DNA from: CAZIAK01 sp964537035
GTDB taxonomy: Bacteria > Planctomycetota > B15-G4
DNA length: 17,567 bases
Assembly (NCBI GenBank): GCA_964537035.1
Contig: CAZIAK010000070.1
Span: forward strand, 1-17,567
Direction of reading: 5' to 3'
The notes below the pieces were generated by a model. It was not told where the DNA came from. It saw nothing but the letters and a program-made list of their open reading frames with translations, and made no database searches. The translations under genes and the position numbers were made by a program. Positions 1-7,384 of this stretch are shown here, in pieces (the first letter of the stretch is position 1; each line of letters starts with the position of its first letter).

Positions 1-914
1 TCTGTCCATTCGCCCATCTCTTCGGTGAGCTCGGTCCAGTCGAAGTCGCCATCGATGACGAAGGTGTTGCCGTCGCCGGAGAAGGCCTCGTGGTCGAAGA
101 CGAAGTCGCCGCCCATGCCGCCCTCGCCGAAGAACAGGCCGTGGGGACCGTCCTCGCCGTCGGGGCCGGAGAAGAACATGTTGCCCATGGGGTTCTGGAT
201 GGCGGGCGTGCGCGTGCCCAGCTTGACCTTCGTCGTCTGCTTTTCGCCGTTGCGGGAGTAGACCAGCTTGACCTTGGCGCCAGCTGACTTGGAGCCGATG
301 GCTGCTGAGACGTCCTCTGCGGTCATCACAGCGTCGCCGTTGACCGAGATCAGCACGTCGCCGTCCTCGAGACCGGCGAACCAGGCGGCGGTGTTGTCGA
401 TGACGCCGTCGATGGTGACGCCGTCAGAGCTGCCCTCTCCGAGTTCTACGCCCAGGAAGCCGCCGTCGGCATCGGGGGTGAAGAAGAACTCGCCATGTGC
501 CTCAGGAGCGGGGGCGGCTTGCCTGGCCTTCAGGGTGACCAGGCCCTCACCGGGGCGGATCACCGTGATGGCGACGGCCTTGGCCTTGGCCGTGGCTGCC
601 AGAGCGGCGGGGATGTCCGCCACCTCGTTGACCCGGCTGTCGCCGATCTTGAACAGGATGTCCCCGTCGGTCACGCCCGCCCTGCTGGCGAGGGAGCCGT
701 CGAAGACGTCAGAGATGAGCACTCCGTCGTCGGTCTCGCTGACCATGACCCCCAGCTTGGGGGGCTCTTCGGCCGCGGTGGTGCGCACGCGAGGCGCGGT
801 GGCAGGCTTGGTGAACTCGACCAGACCGGTAGGACTTCCGGCCTCTTGAGCGGCAAGCGAGGGGACAAGGGCCAAGGCGGCCAGGGCAACCTGCGGGACG
901 AGCAGGGTCTTCAT
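1..914 (-). CDS. Secreted double-PDZ-domain protein (C-terminus beyond window)
   Basis: The frame is open from the ATG at 914 to the window edge, giving 304 residues; the stop lies outside. Residues 1-22 form a signal peptide ending SLAAQ, so the protein should be exported. Two PDZ domains follow, at about 53-133 (starts KLGVMV, then AGVTDGDILFKI) and 152-235 (starts GFLGVELGE, then AGLEDGDVLISVNGD). PDZ domains bind C-terminal or exposed peptides. There is no trypsin-like domain ahead of them, so this is not a DegP/HtrA protease, although an enzymatic domain beyond the edge cannot be excluded. After residue 240 the protein becomes rich in Gly, Asp and Phe. A GGAGA ribosome site at 921-925, 6 nt before the ATG, supports the start. 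It is transcribed divergently from the gene at 998. Role unknown; a periplasmic scaffold or peptide binder is an inference. Confidence 0.85.
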   Translation of the reverse strand, partial: MKTLLVPQVALAALALVPSLAAQEAGSPTGLVEFTKPATAPRVRTTAAEEPPKLGVMVSETDDGVLISDVFDGSLASRAGVTDGDILFKIGDSRVNEVADIPAALAATAKAKAVAITVIRPGEGLVTLKARQAAPAPEAHGEFFFTPDADGGFLGVELGEGSSDGVTIDGVIDNTAAWFAGLEDGDVLISVNGDAVMTAEDVSAAIGSKSAGAKVKLVYSRNGEKQTTKVKLGTRTPAIQNPMGNMFFSGPDGEDGPHGLFFGEGGMGGDFVFDHEAFSGDGNTFVIDGDFDWTELTEEMGEWT

Positions 915-920
915 CGGTAT

Positions 921-925
921 TCTCC
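921..925 (-). promoter_or_regulatory. Ribosome binding site of the double-PDZ gene
   Basis: Read on the minus strand this is GGAGA, 6 nt upstream of the ATG at 914. It fixes the start of the PDZ protein and is one of the few clear Shine-Dalgarno sequences in the window. Confidence 0.6.
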
Positions 926-997
926 GTTCAACGACATCTCTGGAATCGGGACGAGCCTTCATACCCTGTCCCCCCTCTTTCTGTTTGGCGACCCAAC

Positions 998-1660
998 ATG
1001 ATCTTGGCCACCGGATGCCTCGCAGACAGGGCCCTCGACGGCGCCTCCGTGAGGAGCGCACTGGCCACTACAGGGCTGGATAAGGCCCTGTTGGTGGCCC
1101 ATGACGGTGCTGTGCCGTCTGAACTCAAGGGCCTGCCGGCAGTGGCCGTGAGCGTGAGTTGGGAGGCGAGACGCCGCGGAATCGCCGCAGCTCAGCAGTC
1201 GGGCTGCACCGCCGTCGTGCTCAGCCTGCCCTCAGAGTGGTCCCTGGAGGAGGCAGCCCCCGAGCTCTTCGGCCTCTCCCGCCAGGCCTCGGGCCTGAAT
1301 CTGGCGGTGACCACCCCCGAGAGCGGCGAGCTGTCCCGGGTTCAGAATCTCGGCCTGCTGCTCGACGACCTCGCCGGCCAGCGCCTGGGCTACTGGCACC
1401 GGCCGTCCGTCCTGCTGCGCCGAGAGGAGCGGGACGTGGACTGGCTCGATCGCCTGGGTCGCTACATCGTGGGGGTCTCACTCGACGACGTGCTCGCCGG
1501 ACAGGGCGGGCTGCCCCCCGGAACCGGCGAGCTCGACCTCGCCCTCCTGGCAGAGTTGACCGGGCGGACCCTCGAAGTGACCCTGGACACCGATCCGCTG
1601 CCCGACGTAGGCCTGCTCAAGCTGGCCGTGGACAGCCTCAAGACCGCAGGATTCGCATGA
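998..1660 (+). CDS. Degenerate sugar-isomerase-like TIM-barrel protein
   Basis: A 220-residue protein with no signal peptide, so probably cytoplasmic. The order of elements resembles xylose-isomerase-like (AP endonuclease family 2) TIM barrels: a strand then TTPESG near 109-114, a strand-turn ending LLLDD at 120-124, GVSLDD near 159-164 where the family usually has a metal-binding His, and LPPGTGELD near 173-181, which matches the family's PPGxGxID loop. Most of the usual Glu/His metal ligands are not seen, so it may be catalytically inactive or a distant relative. It ends in a 4-bp ATGA overlap with thiD, so the two are probably co-translated. The ATG at 998 has no Shine-Dalgarno sequence; a TACCCT at 962-967 is a possible -10. 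The fold is inferred from motif order only and the function is unknown. Confidence 0.7.
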   Translation: MILATGCLADRALDGASVRSALATTGLDKALLVAHDGAVPSELKGLPAVAVSVSWEARRRGIAAAQQSGCTAVVLSLPSEWSLEEAAPELFGLSRQASGLNLAVTTPESGELSRVQNLGLLLDDLAGQRLGYWHRPSVLLRREERDVDWLDRLGRYIVGVSLDDVLAGQGGLPPGTGELDLALLAELTGRTLEVTLDTDPLPDVGLLKLAVDSLKTAGFA

Positions 1661-2490
1661 GCTCGAACAGACCCGCCGTACCCCTGACCATCGCCGGCTC
1701 TGACCCCTCTGGGGGCGCGGGCTTTCAGGCCGACCTCAAGGTGTTCCTGCGCTTCGGTCTCTCCGGGGCCTCCGTGCCCACGGCGCTCACGGTGCAGGCG
1801 CCCACGGGGGTGAAGTCCATCGAGGCGGTGGACGCCAAGCTGGTGAAACGCCAGCTCGACGCCCTGCTCATGGACTTCCGTCCCGCGGCGGTCAAGGTGG
1901 GCATGCTGCCGTCTGGCGAGATCGTACGGGCGGTGGCCCGGGCTCTCACGCCTCTGGTGCGCAAGAGGGTGCCGATCATCATCGACCCCGTGCTGCAGGC
2001 CAGCAGCGGCGCCCGGGTGCTGCCCCGCAAGGACGTGGCCCTGTTCCTGCGGCATCTGGTGCCTCTGGCCACGTTGATCACCCCGAACGTGACCGAGGCT
2101 GCCGAGCTCTCGGGGCTGACCGTGTCGGCCGTGCGCCGCGATACCCAGGACGTGATCAGGGCCCTGCTCAAGACCGGTCCCCAGGCCGTGCTGGTCAAGG
2201 GTGGCCATCTCTCCGGCGACGAAGCCGTCGACATCCTGGGCACCAAAGAAGACGTGGTCATGTATTCGTTGCCTCGGGTGCCTCGCCGTCGCAGCGTCCA
2301 CGGCACGGGCTGCGCCCTCTCGTCGGCGATCACCGCCCTGCTGGCCCAGAAGGTGCCCCTCGAAGACGCCGTGGAGATGGGCAAGCAGTTCGTGACCCAG
2401 GCCATCGCCGGCGCGCGCTACATCGGCCGGGGCAGCCGCCAGCTCGACTTCACCGCCGAGGTACCGGGCCACCCGGCCCTGGCTGAGTAG
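1657..2490 (+). CDS. thiD: Hydroxymethylpyrimidine/phosphomethylpyrimidine kinase
   Basis: This 277-residue protein has normal length for ThiD, which phosphorylates 4-amino-5-hydroxymethyl-2-methylpyrimidine twice with ATP to make HMP-PP for thiamin synthesis. It is cytoplasmic and belongs to the ribokinase-like family. Visible signatures are TIAGSDPSGGAGFQADLK at residues 11-28 (HMP binding), IIIDPVLQASSG at 107-118, TPNVTEA at 142-148, LVKGGH at 179-184, and HGTGCALSSAI at 215-225 with the anion hole and the family cysteine (C219). The start at 1657 overlaps the upstream stop by 4 bp, and the protein begins with the expected short lead before TIAGSDPSGG. An in-frame extension back to 1159 only shadows the upstream gene. 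No TPP riboswitch precedes it. A pyridoxal kinase of the same fold is the main alternative, but the motifs favour ThiD. Confidence 0.9.
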   Translation: MSSNRPAVPLTIAGSDPSGGAGFQADLKVFLRFGLSGASVPTALTVQAPTGVKSIEAVDAKLVKRQLDALLMDFRPAAVKVGMLPSGEIVRAVARALTPLVRKRVPIIIDPVLQASSGARVLPRKDVALFLRHLVPLATLITPNVTEAAELSGLTVSAVRRDTQDVIRALLKTGPQAVLVKGGHLSGDEAVDILGTKEDVVMYSLPRVPRRRSVHGTGCALSSAITALLAQKVPLEDAVEMGKQFVTQAIAGARYIGRGSRQLDFTAEVPGHPALAE

Positions 2491-2540
2491 GGAGTGTGGG
2501 CGGGGAGGGCCGCGCGCCGAGGTCGCCAAGGCCGCGCTCA

Positions 2541-2615
2541 GGGCTGGGCTCGGGCTCGGGCTCGGGGCTGGGCTCGGGGCTGGGCTCGGGGCTGGGCTCG
2601 GGGCTGGGCTCGGGG
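2541..2615 (+). repeat. 12-bp G-rich tandem repeat, predicted G-quadruplex array
   Basis: The unit GGGCTGGGCTCG occurs once at 2541-2552 and four times perfectly at 2565-2612, separated at 2553-2564 by two 6-bp half-units (GGCTCG). It contains thirteen runs of three or four G separated by 2-3 bases, which satisfies the usual G3+N1-7 quadruplex rule several times over. It lies in the 132-bp gap between the convergent thiD stop (2490) and hydrolase stop (2623). In a thiD transcript it would be G-rich 3' untranslated RNA; in the hydrolase transcript it is C-rich. Confidence 0.9.
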
Positions 2616-2622
2616 CCGCGCG

Positions 2623-3801
2623 TCAGCCGTCTCGCAGGCGCCCGAAGAATGCGGCCAGCAGTTCGAGGGTTGAGGCGGGGTCGACCGCGGAGAGGCCCAC
2701 GTGGCCGCCCAGGGGCAGCTCGACGCCGTGCACCAGGGGATTGCCTGCGGCGGCGGCCAGGGCGCTGCGCATGTGCTGCACGGGCACCAGGGGGTCGTCC
2801 ACCGGGTGGATCAGCGCCGTGGGCACGGCCAGCTCGGCCATGACCTCTGGGGTGGCGCAGGTGGCCTGAGCCAGGAAGCGGTCCGGGTCCTGAGGCAGCT
2901 CGGGGTAGGCGGGCAGGATCACCTCGCGGATGTACTGCCCGTAGACCCTGTCAGCGCCGGCGGTCTTGCCTTGCTCTGCCAGGCGCTGCACCAGGTGTTG
3001 CTTCACCGTGCGCATGACGCCCCAGAACATGGCCCGATCCACCAGGCCTTGGGGCTGGGGGAGCAGGGAGCCGTCGTCGAAGGCAGCGGCGCCCCGGGCC
3101 ACGTCGAGGGGCGCGCCCACCGCCATGACCCCGCCCCGGAGCAGGTGGGCCTGATCGGTGCGGCTGGCTTCGTGGGCAGCCCGGACCACGCAGTGTCCCC
3201 CGTAGCTCAATCCCAGTAGCCCCACGGACACGCCCTCGCCCCGACCCAGGGCCTTGGCGGCGGCGAGCAGGTCACGTCCCTCTTCGATGCCCAAGGACGG
3301 CGGCGGGGGCTCGCCCCGGGCCAGGCCGTGGTCTCGCAGATCGAGGGCGAACACGTGAAAGCCCCAGCGCCGCAGCACCTCGGCGAGCTCGACCACGTAG
3401 GGGCTCACGTGCGAGTCGAAGATGCCGTGGACGACGATGACGATGGGCGCCCCCGGCGGCCCCATGCTGTGGTGCCCGCGCAGTGTGAAGCCATCACGAA
3501 TGGGGATGCCCACCGTGGCGTAGGCCCCCAGCCGCTCGTAGTGGGGGGCTCGCCCCGCCCGGCCTGGCAGCTGGTCGGCCTCTCGTGTGATGGGGTCCCG
3601 GCAGCCCAGTCCGAGGAGCAGTTTGTAGGGGTTCGTCTCCCGGTCGGCGCCGTTGAAGGCCAGCTGATCGAGGGCGGAAAACACGGCCTGGGCCCGGTCG
3701 ACCAGCTCGGGCTCCTGCGTAGGCAGGGGCAGCAGGGGAGCGGGCCCGTCGGTGAGGTCAGGCAGGCGGGGAGCGAAGAGGCAGGCGAGCTGATCGAGCA
3801 T
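2623..3801 (-). CDS. Alpha/beta hydrolase (YheT-like fold)
   Basis: A 392-residue serine hydrolase. The core starts near residue 119 with the strand IVIVVHGIF (oxyanion loop HG), continues with GFHVFALDLRDHG (147-159), and carries the nucleophile elbow GLSYGG with Ser199. PTALIHPVDDPLVP (327-340) supplies the acid, probably Asp336, and LGGHVG the catalytic His367. Size and arrangement resemble the YheT/ABHD1-3 branch (COG0429), whose substrates are mostly esters or lipids. The substrate here cannot be told. No signal peptide is evident. I chose the ATG at 3801; an in-frame TTG at 3882 would add 27 Pro-rich residues and overlap the tRNA promoter. The ATG has no clear Shine-Dalgarno sequence. 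It is convergent with thiD. Confidence 0.85.
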   Translation of the reverse strand: MLDQLACLFAPRLPDLTDGPAPLLPLPTQEPELVDRAQAVFSALDQLAFNGADRETNPYKLLLGLGCRDPITREADQLPGRAGRAPHYERLGAYATVGIPIRDGFTLRGHHSMGPPGAPIVIVVHGIFDSHVSPYVVELAEVLRRWGFHVFALDLRDHGLARGEPPPPSLGIEEGRDLLAAAKALGRGEGVSVGLLGLSYGGHCVVRAAHEASRTDQAHLLRGGVMAVGAPLDVARGAAAFDDGSLLPQPQGLVDRAMFWGVMRTVKQHLVQRLAEQGKTAGADRVYGQYIREVILPAYPELPQDPDRFLAQATCATPEVMAELAVPTALIHPVDDPLVPVQHMRSALAAAAGNPLVHGVELPLGGHVGLSAVDPASTLELLAAFFGRLRDG

Positions 3802-3862
3802 GGGGGGCAGGCTATCCGGCGGACGGTTTGTGGGTCCAGGGCACGGAATAGGGCCTGCCCTC

Positions 3863-3891
3863 TTGACGTGGGGGCCTCGCAACCGTATTTC
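3863..3891 (+). promoter_or_regulatory. Probable sigma70-type promoter of tRNA-Gly
   Basis: TTGACG at 3863-3868 matches the -35 consensus at five of six positions. It is followed after exactly 17 bp by TATTTC (3886-3891) as a -10. Transcription would start near 3898, about 47 nt before the mature tRNA 5' end. The -10 is only a partial match, so the call rests mainly on the -35 and the spacing. Confidence 0.5.
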
Positions 3892-3944
3892 ATGGTGCCT
3901 TGTTCGACGTATGGCGCGTGGCAGGAGACGCCACCACCATCGAA

Positions 3945-4019
3945 GCGGGTGTAGCTCAGTGGTAGAGCATCACGTTGCCAACGTGATTGTCGTCGGTTCA
4001 ATTCCGATCACCCGCTCCA
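3945..4019 (+). tRNA. trnG: tRNA-Gly (anticodon GCC)
   Basis: The 75-nt sequence folds into a full cloverleaf. The acceptor GCGGGTG (3945-3951) pairs with CACCCGC (4009-4015). The D stem GCTC/GAGC is at 3954-3957 and 3965-3968. The anticodon stem TCACG/CGTGA (3970-3974 and 3982-3986) encloses loop TTGCCAA with anticodon GCC at 3977-3979. The T stem GTCGG/CCGAT has one G-U pair and loop TTCAATT. The discriminator T and a genome-encoded CCA end the gene at 4019. GCC decodes GGC and GGU glycine codons, which suits this GC-rich genome. speA starts 99 bp downstream with no evident terminator between. Confidence 0.97.
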
Positions 4020-4118
4020 TTCTCCCCTCCTGTGGGTGTCTTGCGAACATGCTCCCGTCTGCTCTGGCTCCGCGGTTGAGCGCCTTGACCTTGACCTTGG
4101 GCTCGGGAGGCGTGGGCC

Positions 4119-6248
4119 ATGGGTTCTGATCCCAGCGTTTGGTCCGCCGAGCGCAGCGCCGACCTCTACAGCCTGCCCGGCTGGGGCAGCCCGTACTTCG
4201 CCATCGATGACGACGGGGGGCTGGTGGTCCGACCCGATGGCACGGGGACAGGGGCCCGGCTCGACGTGATCGCCGACGTGGCCACCCAGCACGGCATGTC
4301 CCTGCCCCTGCTGGTGCGCTTCGACGGCATTCTGGGCCATCGGCTCGAAACTCTGAGCGAGGCCTTCGCCTCCGCCATCGCCGAGTACGGGTACCCGGGG
4401 GGCTACCGGCCCGCCTATCCGATCAAGGTCAACCAGGAGCGCCAGGTGGTCGAAGGGCTGCTCCGCGCTGGCCGCGAGCTGGGTCTGGGCCTTGAGGTGG
4501 GCAGCAAGCCAGAGCTCATGGCGGTGGTGGCCCTGCTCGATCGCCCGAGCCGCATCCTCTGCAACGGCTACAAGGACGAGACCTACATCGAGCTGGCCTG
4601 TCTGGCGGTGCGCCTGGGCCACGAGGTGGTGGTGGTCATCGAGAAGCCCAGTGAGATCGAGACCATCGACCGTGTGGTCGAGCGCGAAGGCCGTGACGCC
4701 GCGCCGTTCTTGGGGCTGCGTTCACGGCTGGCCGCTCGGGGCGCTGGCCGCTGGGAGTCGTCCGCCGGTGACCGGGCCAAGTTCGGGCTGTCGTCGTCGC
4801 AACTCGTCGACTGCGTGGAGTGGCTGCGCGAGGTCAACCTGCTCTCGCTGCTGCGGCTGATGCACTTTCACATTGGCAGCCAGATCACGGCCATCCGTCC
4901 CTGGAAGGCCGCCCTGCGCGAGGCCTCGCGCCTGTACGTCGAGCTGCGCCGCATGGGCTGTCCCCTCGATCTGTTCGATGTGGGCGGCGGTCTGGCGGTG
5001 GACTACGACGGCAGCCGCACGAACTTTGCCTCGTCCATGAACTACTCCGAAGAGGAGTACGCGCGCGATGTGGTCTGGGCCATTCACGACGCCTGCGACA
5101 AGGCGGGGGTCGACGCGCCGGACATCGTCAGTGAATCGGGGCGCGCGCTGGTGGCTCACCACTCGGTCATGCTGGTCGAGGTGACCGGTACGGCGCGGCT
5201 CACCCGGGACGGCGAAGTGGCCGCCGCCACCGACGACGAACCGGAGCTGGTCGAGGAGCTGCGCCACAACCTGTCGCGCCTGTCCCGCAAGAACGCGGGC
5301 GAGGTCTATCACGACGCGTTGAACCTGCGCGAAGAGACCCTGTCTCGATTCGGCATGGGCTTGGTCGACCTGCCTACTCGTGCCCTGTGCGAAGACCTGT
5401 TCTTCGCCACCCTCGACCGGGTGGTCCAGCTGGTCGACTCCCTCGACGATGTGCCCGAAGACCTGGACGGCCTGCCCGATCGCATGGCCGACACGTATTT
5501 CTGCAACTTCTCCGTGTTTCAGTCGGTCCCCGATCACTGGGCCATTCGCCAGGTGTTTCCGGTGATGCCGGTGCAGCGCCTGGGCGAGCGCCCGTCGGTG
5601 CGCGCCGTGCTGGCCGACATGACCTGCGACAGCGACGGCAAGCTCGACCGCTTTCCCGATCGCCGCGACGTGAAGCGCGTGCTCGAAGTGCATGAGCTGC
5701 GGGAGGGCGAGCGCTACGTCCTGGGCATCTTCTTGGTGGGCGCGTATCAAGAGACCCTGGGCGATCTGCACAACCTCTTCGGTGATACGGACACGGTGCA
5801 CGTCGAAGTGGACGGCGACGGTCAAGTGCGCATCAGCGACAGCGTGCAAGGCGAAGCGGTGGGCGAGGTGCTGACCTACGTGGGCTTCGACGAGCAGTGG
5901 TTGATGGGACGGTACGACGCCGCCCTCGATCGCCTGGTGAGCGATGACGAGCTGACCCGGGCCGAGGCCGACGAAGTGCGGGTCGACCTGATCAGGAACC
6001 TGGCCGGCAACACGTACCTCACGGCAGGTTCGGTGAAGACCGTGCGCCGTGATGACCTGGCCGAAGAAGAAGAGGGTCTGACTCCGGCGACAGAGTCGGG
6101 TGCGAGTGAGTCGGCCTCGACGGATCCGGGTGCATGCGGGCCAGGAGCGAGCGGGCCGGGGCAGACAGAGTCGGGCGCGACCGAGGCTGGCAAGACTGAG
6201 CCGGGCGCGAGCGCGCCGGCCGCAGCGAAGCTGACCAAGAATCCCTGA
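4119..6248 (+). CDS. speA: Biosynthetic arginine decarboxylase
   Basis: A 709-residue PLP enzyme that converts L-arginine to agmatine, the first step of putrescine synthesis by the agmatine route. The N-terminal alanine-racemase-like barrel carries the PLP lysine in YPIKVNQ (K103), LEVGSKPEL (125-133), the His of HFHIGSQ (249-255), the PLP-phosphate loop DVGGGLAVDY (287-296) and SESGRA (338-343). The C-terminal sheet domain has DMTCDSDGKLDRF (500-512), where Cys503 lies in the substrate-binding CDSDG motif. The core matches the usual 630-660 residues, but about 50 extra residues follow, including nine degenerate pentapeptides at 658-702 that are not part of the known fold. GGGAGG at 4105-4110, 8 nt before the ATG, supports the start. 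It probably forms an operon with the adenosine deaminase homologue 14 bp downstream. No agmatinase or agmatine deiminase gene is in view. Confidence 0.95.
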   Translation: MGSDPSVWSAERSADLYSLPGWGSPYFAIDDDGGLVVRPDGTGTGARLDVIADVATQHGMSLPLLVRFDGILGHRLETLSEAFASAIAEYGYPGGYRPAYPIKVNQERQVVEGLLRAGRELGLGLEVGSKPELMAVVALLDRPSRILCNGYKDETYIELACLAVRLGHEVVVVIEKPSEIETIDRVVEREGRDAAPFLGLRSRLAARGAGRWESSAGDRAKFGLSSSQLVDCVEWLREVNLLSLLRLMHFHIGSQITAIRPWKAALREASRLYVELRRMGCPLDLFDVGGGLAVDYDGSRTNFASSMNYSEEEYARDVVWAIHDACDKAGVDAPDIVSESGRALVAHHSVMLVEVTGTARLTRDGEVAAATDDEPELVEELRHNLSRLSRKNAGEVYHDALNLREETLSRFGMGLVDLPTRALCEDLFFATLDRVVQLVDSLDDVPEDLDGLPDRMADTYFCNFSVFQSVPDHWAIRQVFPVMPVQRLGERPSVRAVLADMTCDSDGKLDRFPDRRDVKRVLEVHELREGERYVLGIFLVGAYQETLGDLHNLFGDTDTVHVEVDGDGQVRISDSVQGEAVGEVLTYVGFDEQWLMGRYDAALDRLVSDDELTRAEADEVRVDLIRNLAGNTYLTAGSVKTVRRDDLAEEEEGLTPATESGASESASTDPGACGPGASGPGQTESGATEAGKTEPGASAPAAAKLTKNP
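6090..6224 (+). repeat. Nine degenerate pentapeptide repeats in the SpeA C-terminus
   Basis: Residues 658-702 of SpeA divide without gaps into nine five-residue units (TESGA, SESAS, TDPGA, CGPGA, SGPGQ, TESGA, TEAGK, TEPGA, SAPAA), roughly [TS]-[ED/G]-[SPA]-G-A. The 15-bp period is visible in the DNA but diverged. The stretch is small, acidic and probably disordered, and it is followed by the basic end AKLTKNP. Confidence 0.85.
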
Positions 6249-6262
6249 GGCCAGGAGCCACC

Positions 6263-7264
6263 ATGTCGGGCGAAGATCAACGCAGGCCCCTCGTCGACTT
6301 GCACTGCCATCTCGATGGTGCGGCGCGTCCCCAGACCCTGCTCGATCTGGCGGCGAGCGCTGGCATCGCGCTGCCCGCGGACAACGTGGAGGACCTGCTG
6401 CCTCACGTGCAGGTGTCGCCCAACTGCACGTCGTTGCGGGAGTTCTTGCTGACGTTCGAGACGTTCTATCCGGTGCTCTCCGTCCCCGGGGCCATGGAGC
6501 GGGTGGCCCACGAGCTGCTCGAAGACGCGGCCGCTGAGGGTGTGGCCCACCTCGAAGTGCGCTTCTGCCCGGCGTTGCAAGCCAGCGACAAGCAGTCAGC
6601 GGCCGCTGTGATGGAGCACGTGATGACCGGGCTGGAAGCCGGCGGTCGAGCCAGCGGGGTGACCTGGGGGGCCATCGTCTGCTGCTACCGCCCGTTGTCG
6701 CTGGAGGTGAACGAAGCGCTGGTCGACCTGGCCATCAGCAACGCTGACCGCGGTGTGGTCGCCGTCGATCTGGCGGGCCCCGAAGATCTTCCCGGCGCCC
6801 CGTTCGCCGCGCCGATTGCTCGGGCGCGGGACGCGGGCCTGGGCGTGACCATTCATGCCGGCGAAGCCGCAGGTCCCGAGTCGGTCCGCGAAGCCCTCGA
6901 TGTGCTGGGCGCCACACGCATCGGCCACGGCGTGGCCCTCATCGACGACGACGAGCTGCGCCGCCGGGTCGCCGGCGAGGGCATCGTGCTGGAGTGCTGC
7001 CTGACCAGCAACGTGCAGACCGGTGCGGTGGCCAGCCTCGACGTGCACCCCTTCGAGCGCTTTCGCAACGAGGGCCTGGCGGTGACGTTGAACACCGACG
7101 ACCCGGCAGTGTGCGGCTGCACGCTGAGTGGCGAGTACGCCCTGGCGGCGCAGCAGTGGGGTTACGGCGCGCAGGTGCAGCGAGCGTTGACTGCGGCTGC
7201 GATCGACGGGGCGTTCATGACCCGCGAGCGCGCCGCTGAGCTGCGGGAGTTGTTGGGCAGCTGA
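6263..7264 (+). CDS. add: Adenosine deaminase family protein
   Basis: A 333-residue metal-dependent amidohydrolase of normal length for adenosine deaminase, which converts adenosine to inosine. The zinc HxH is in DLHCHLDGA (His14, His16). HAGE at 198-201 gives a zinc His and the catalytic Glu201, RIGHG places His222, and LNTDDP supplies Asp279 and Asp280. LTSNVQTG (247-254) is the usual substrate loop with Leu in place of the common Pro. AGGAG at 6253-6257 lies 5 nt before the ATG. The gene starts 14 bp after speA and is probably cotranscribed with it. The family also includes enzymes acting on methylthioadenosine, 5'-deoxyadenosine, adenine and aminodeoxyfutalosine, so the substrate is not settled. 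The polyamine context makes a thioadenosine or deoxyadenosine substrate conceivable. Confidence 0.88.
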   Translation: MSGEDQRRPLVDLHCHLDGAARPQTLLDLAASAGIALPADNVEDLLPHVQVSPNCTSLREFLLTFETFYPVLSVPGAMERVAHELLEDAAAEGVAHLEVRFCPALQASDKQSAAAVMEHVMTGLEAGGRASGVTWGAIVCCYRPLSLEVNEALVDLAISNADRGVVAVDLAGPEDLPGAPFAAPIARARDAGLGVTIHAGEAAGPESVREALDVLGATRIGHGVALIDDDELRRRVAGEGIVLECCLTSNVQTGAVASLDVHPFERFRNEGLAVTLNTDDPAVCGCTLSGEYALAAQQWGYGAQVQRALTAAAIDGAFMTRERAAELRELLGS

Positions 7265-7384
7265 CCCGGCAGGGTGCAAGGGTTGGCTCACTGGCTGACG
7301 TCGGCGACCACGAGATCGAGGTCAAAAGCTTCGGTGGAGCTTGGACGGCCTGGACGCCCCCACTCCTCCAGCCTCAAGACACGC

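Noticed and set aside
1159..1656. Long in-frame N-terminal extension of thiD
   Set aside because: It is the shadow of the upstream gene in another frame. ThiD homology begins at residue 1 of the 1657 start, and the extension is Arg/Pro-rich.
1500..1656. TPP riboswitch ahead of thiD
   Set aside because: The DNA before thiD is coding for the upstream gene, and no THI-box conserved core was found in or before that gene.
1462..2529. 355-residue open frame antisense to thiD
   Set aside because: High-GC antisense shadow with His/Arg/Gly-rich composition and no recognisable domain. The plus-strand thiD motifs are clear.
4722..5849. 375-residue open frame antisense to speA
   Set aside because: Shadow frame rich in His, Gln and Val. 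The plus strand encodes all SpeA motifs over the same DNA.
7329..7345. AAGCT/AGCTT hairpin between the convergent add and lipid-kinase-like genes
   Set aside because: A 5-bp AT-rich stem with no T-run is too weak to call a terminator. Nothing else is visible in the 120-bp gap.
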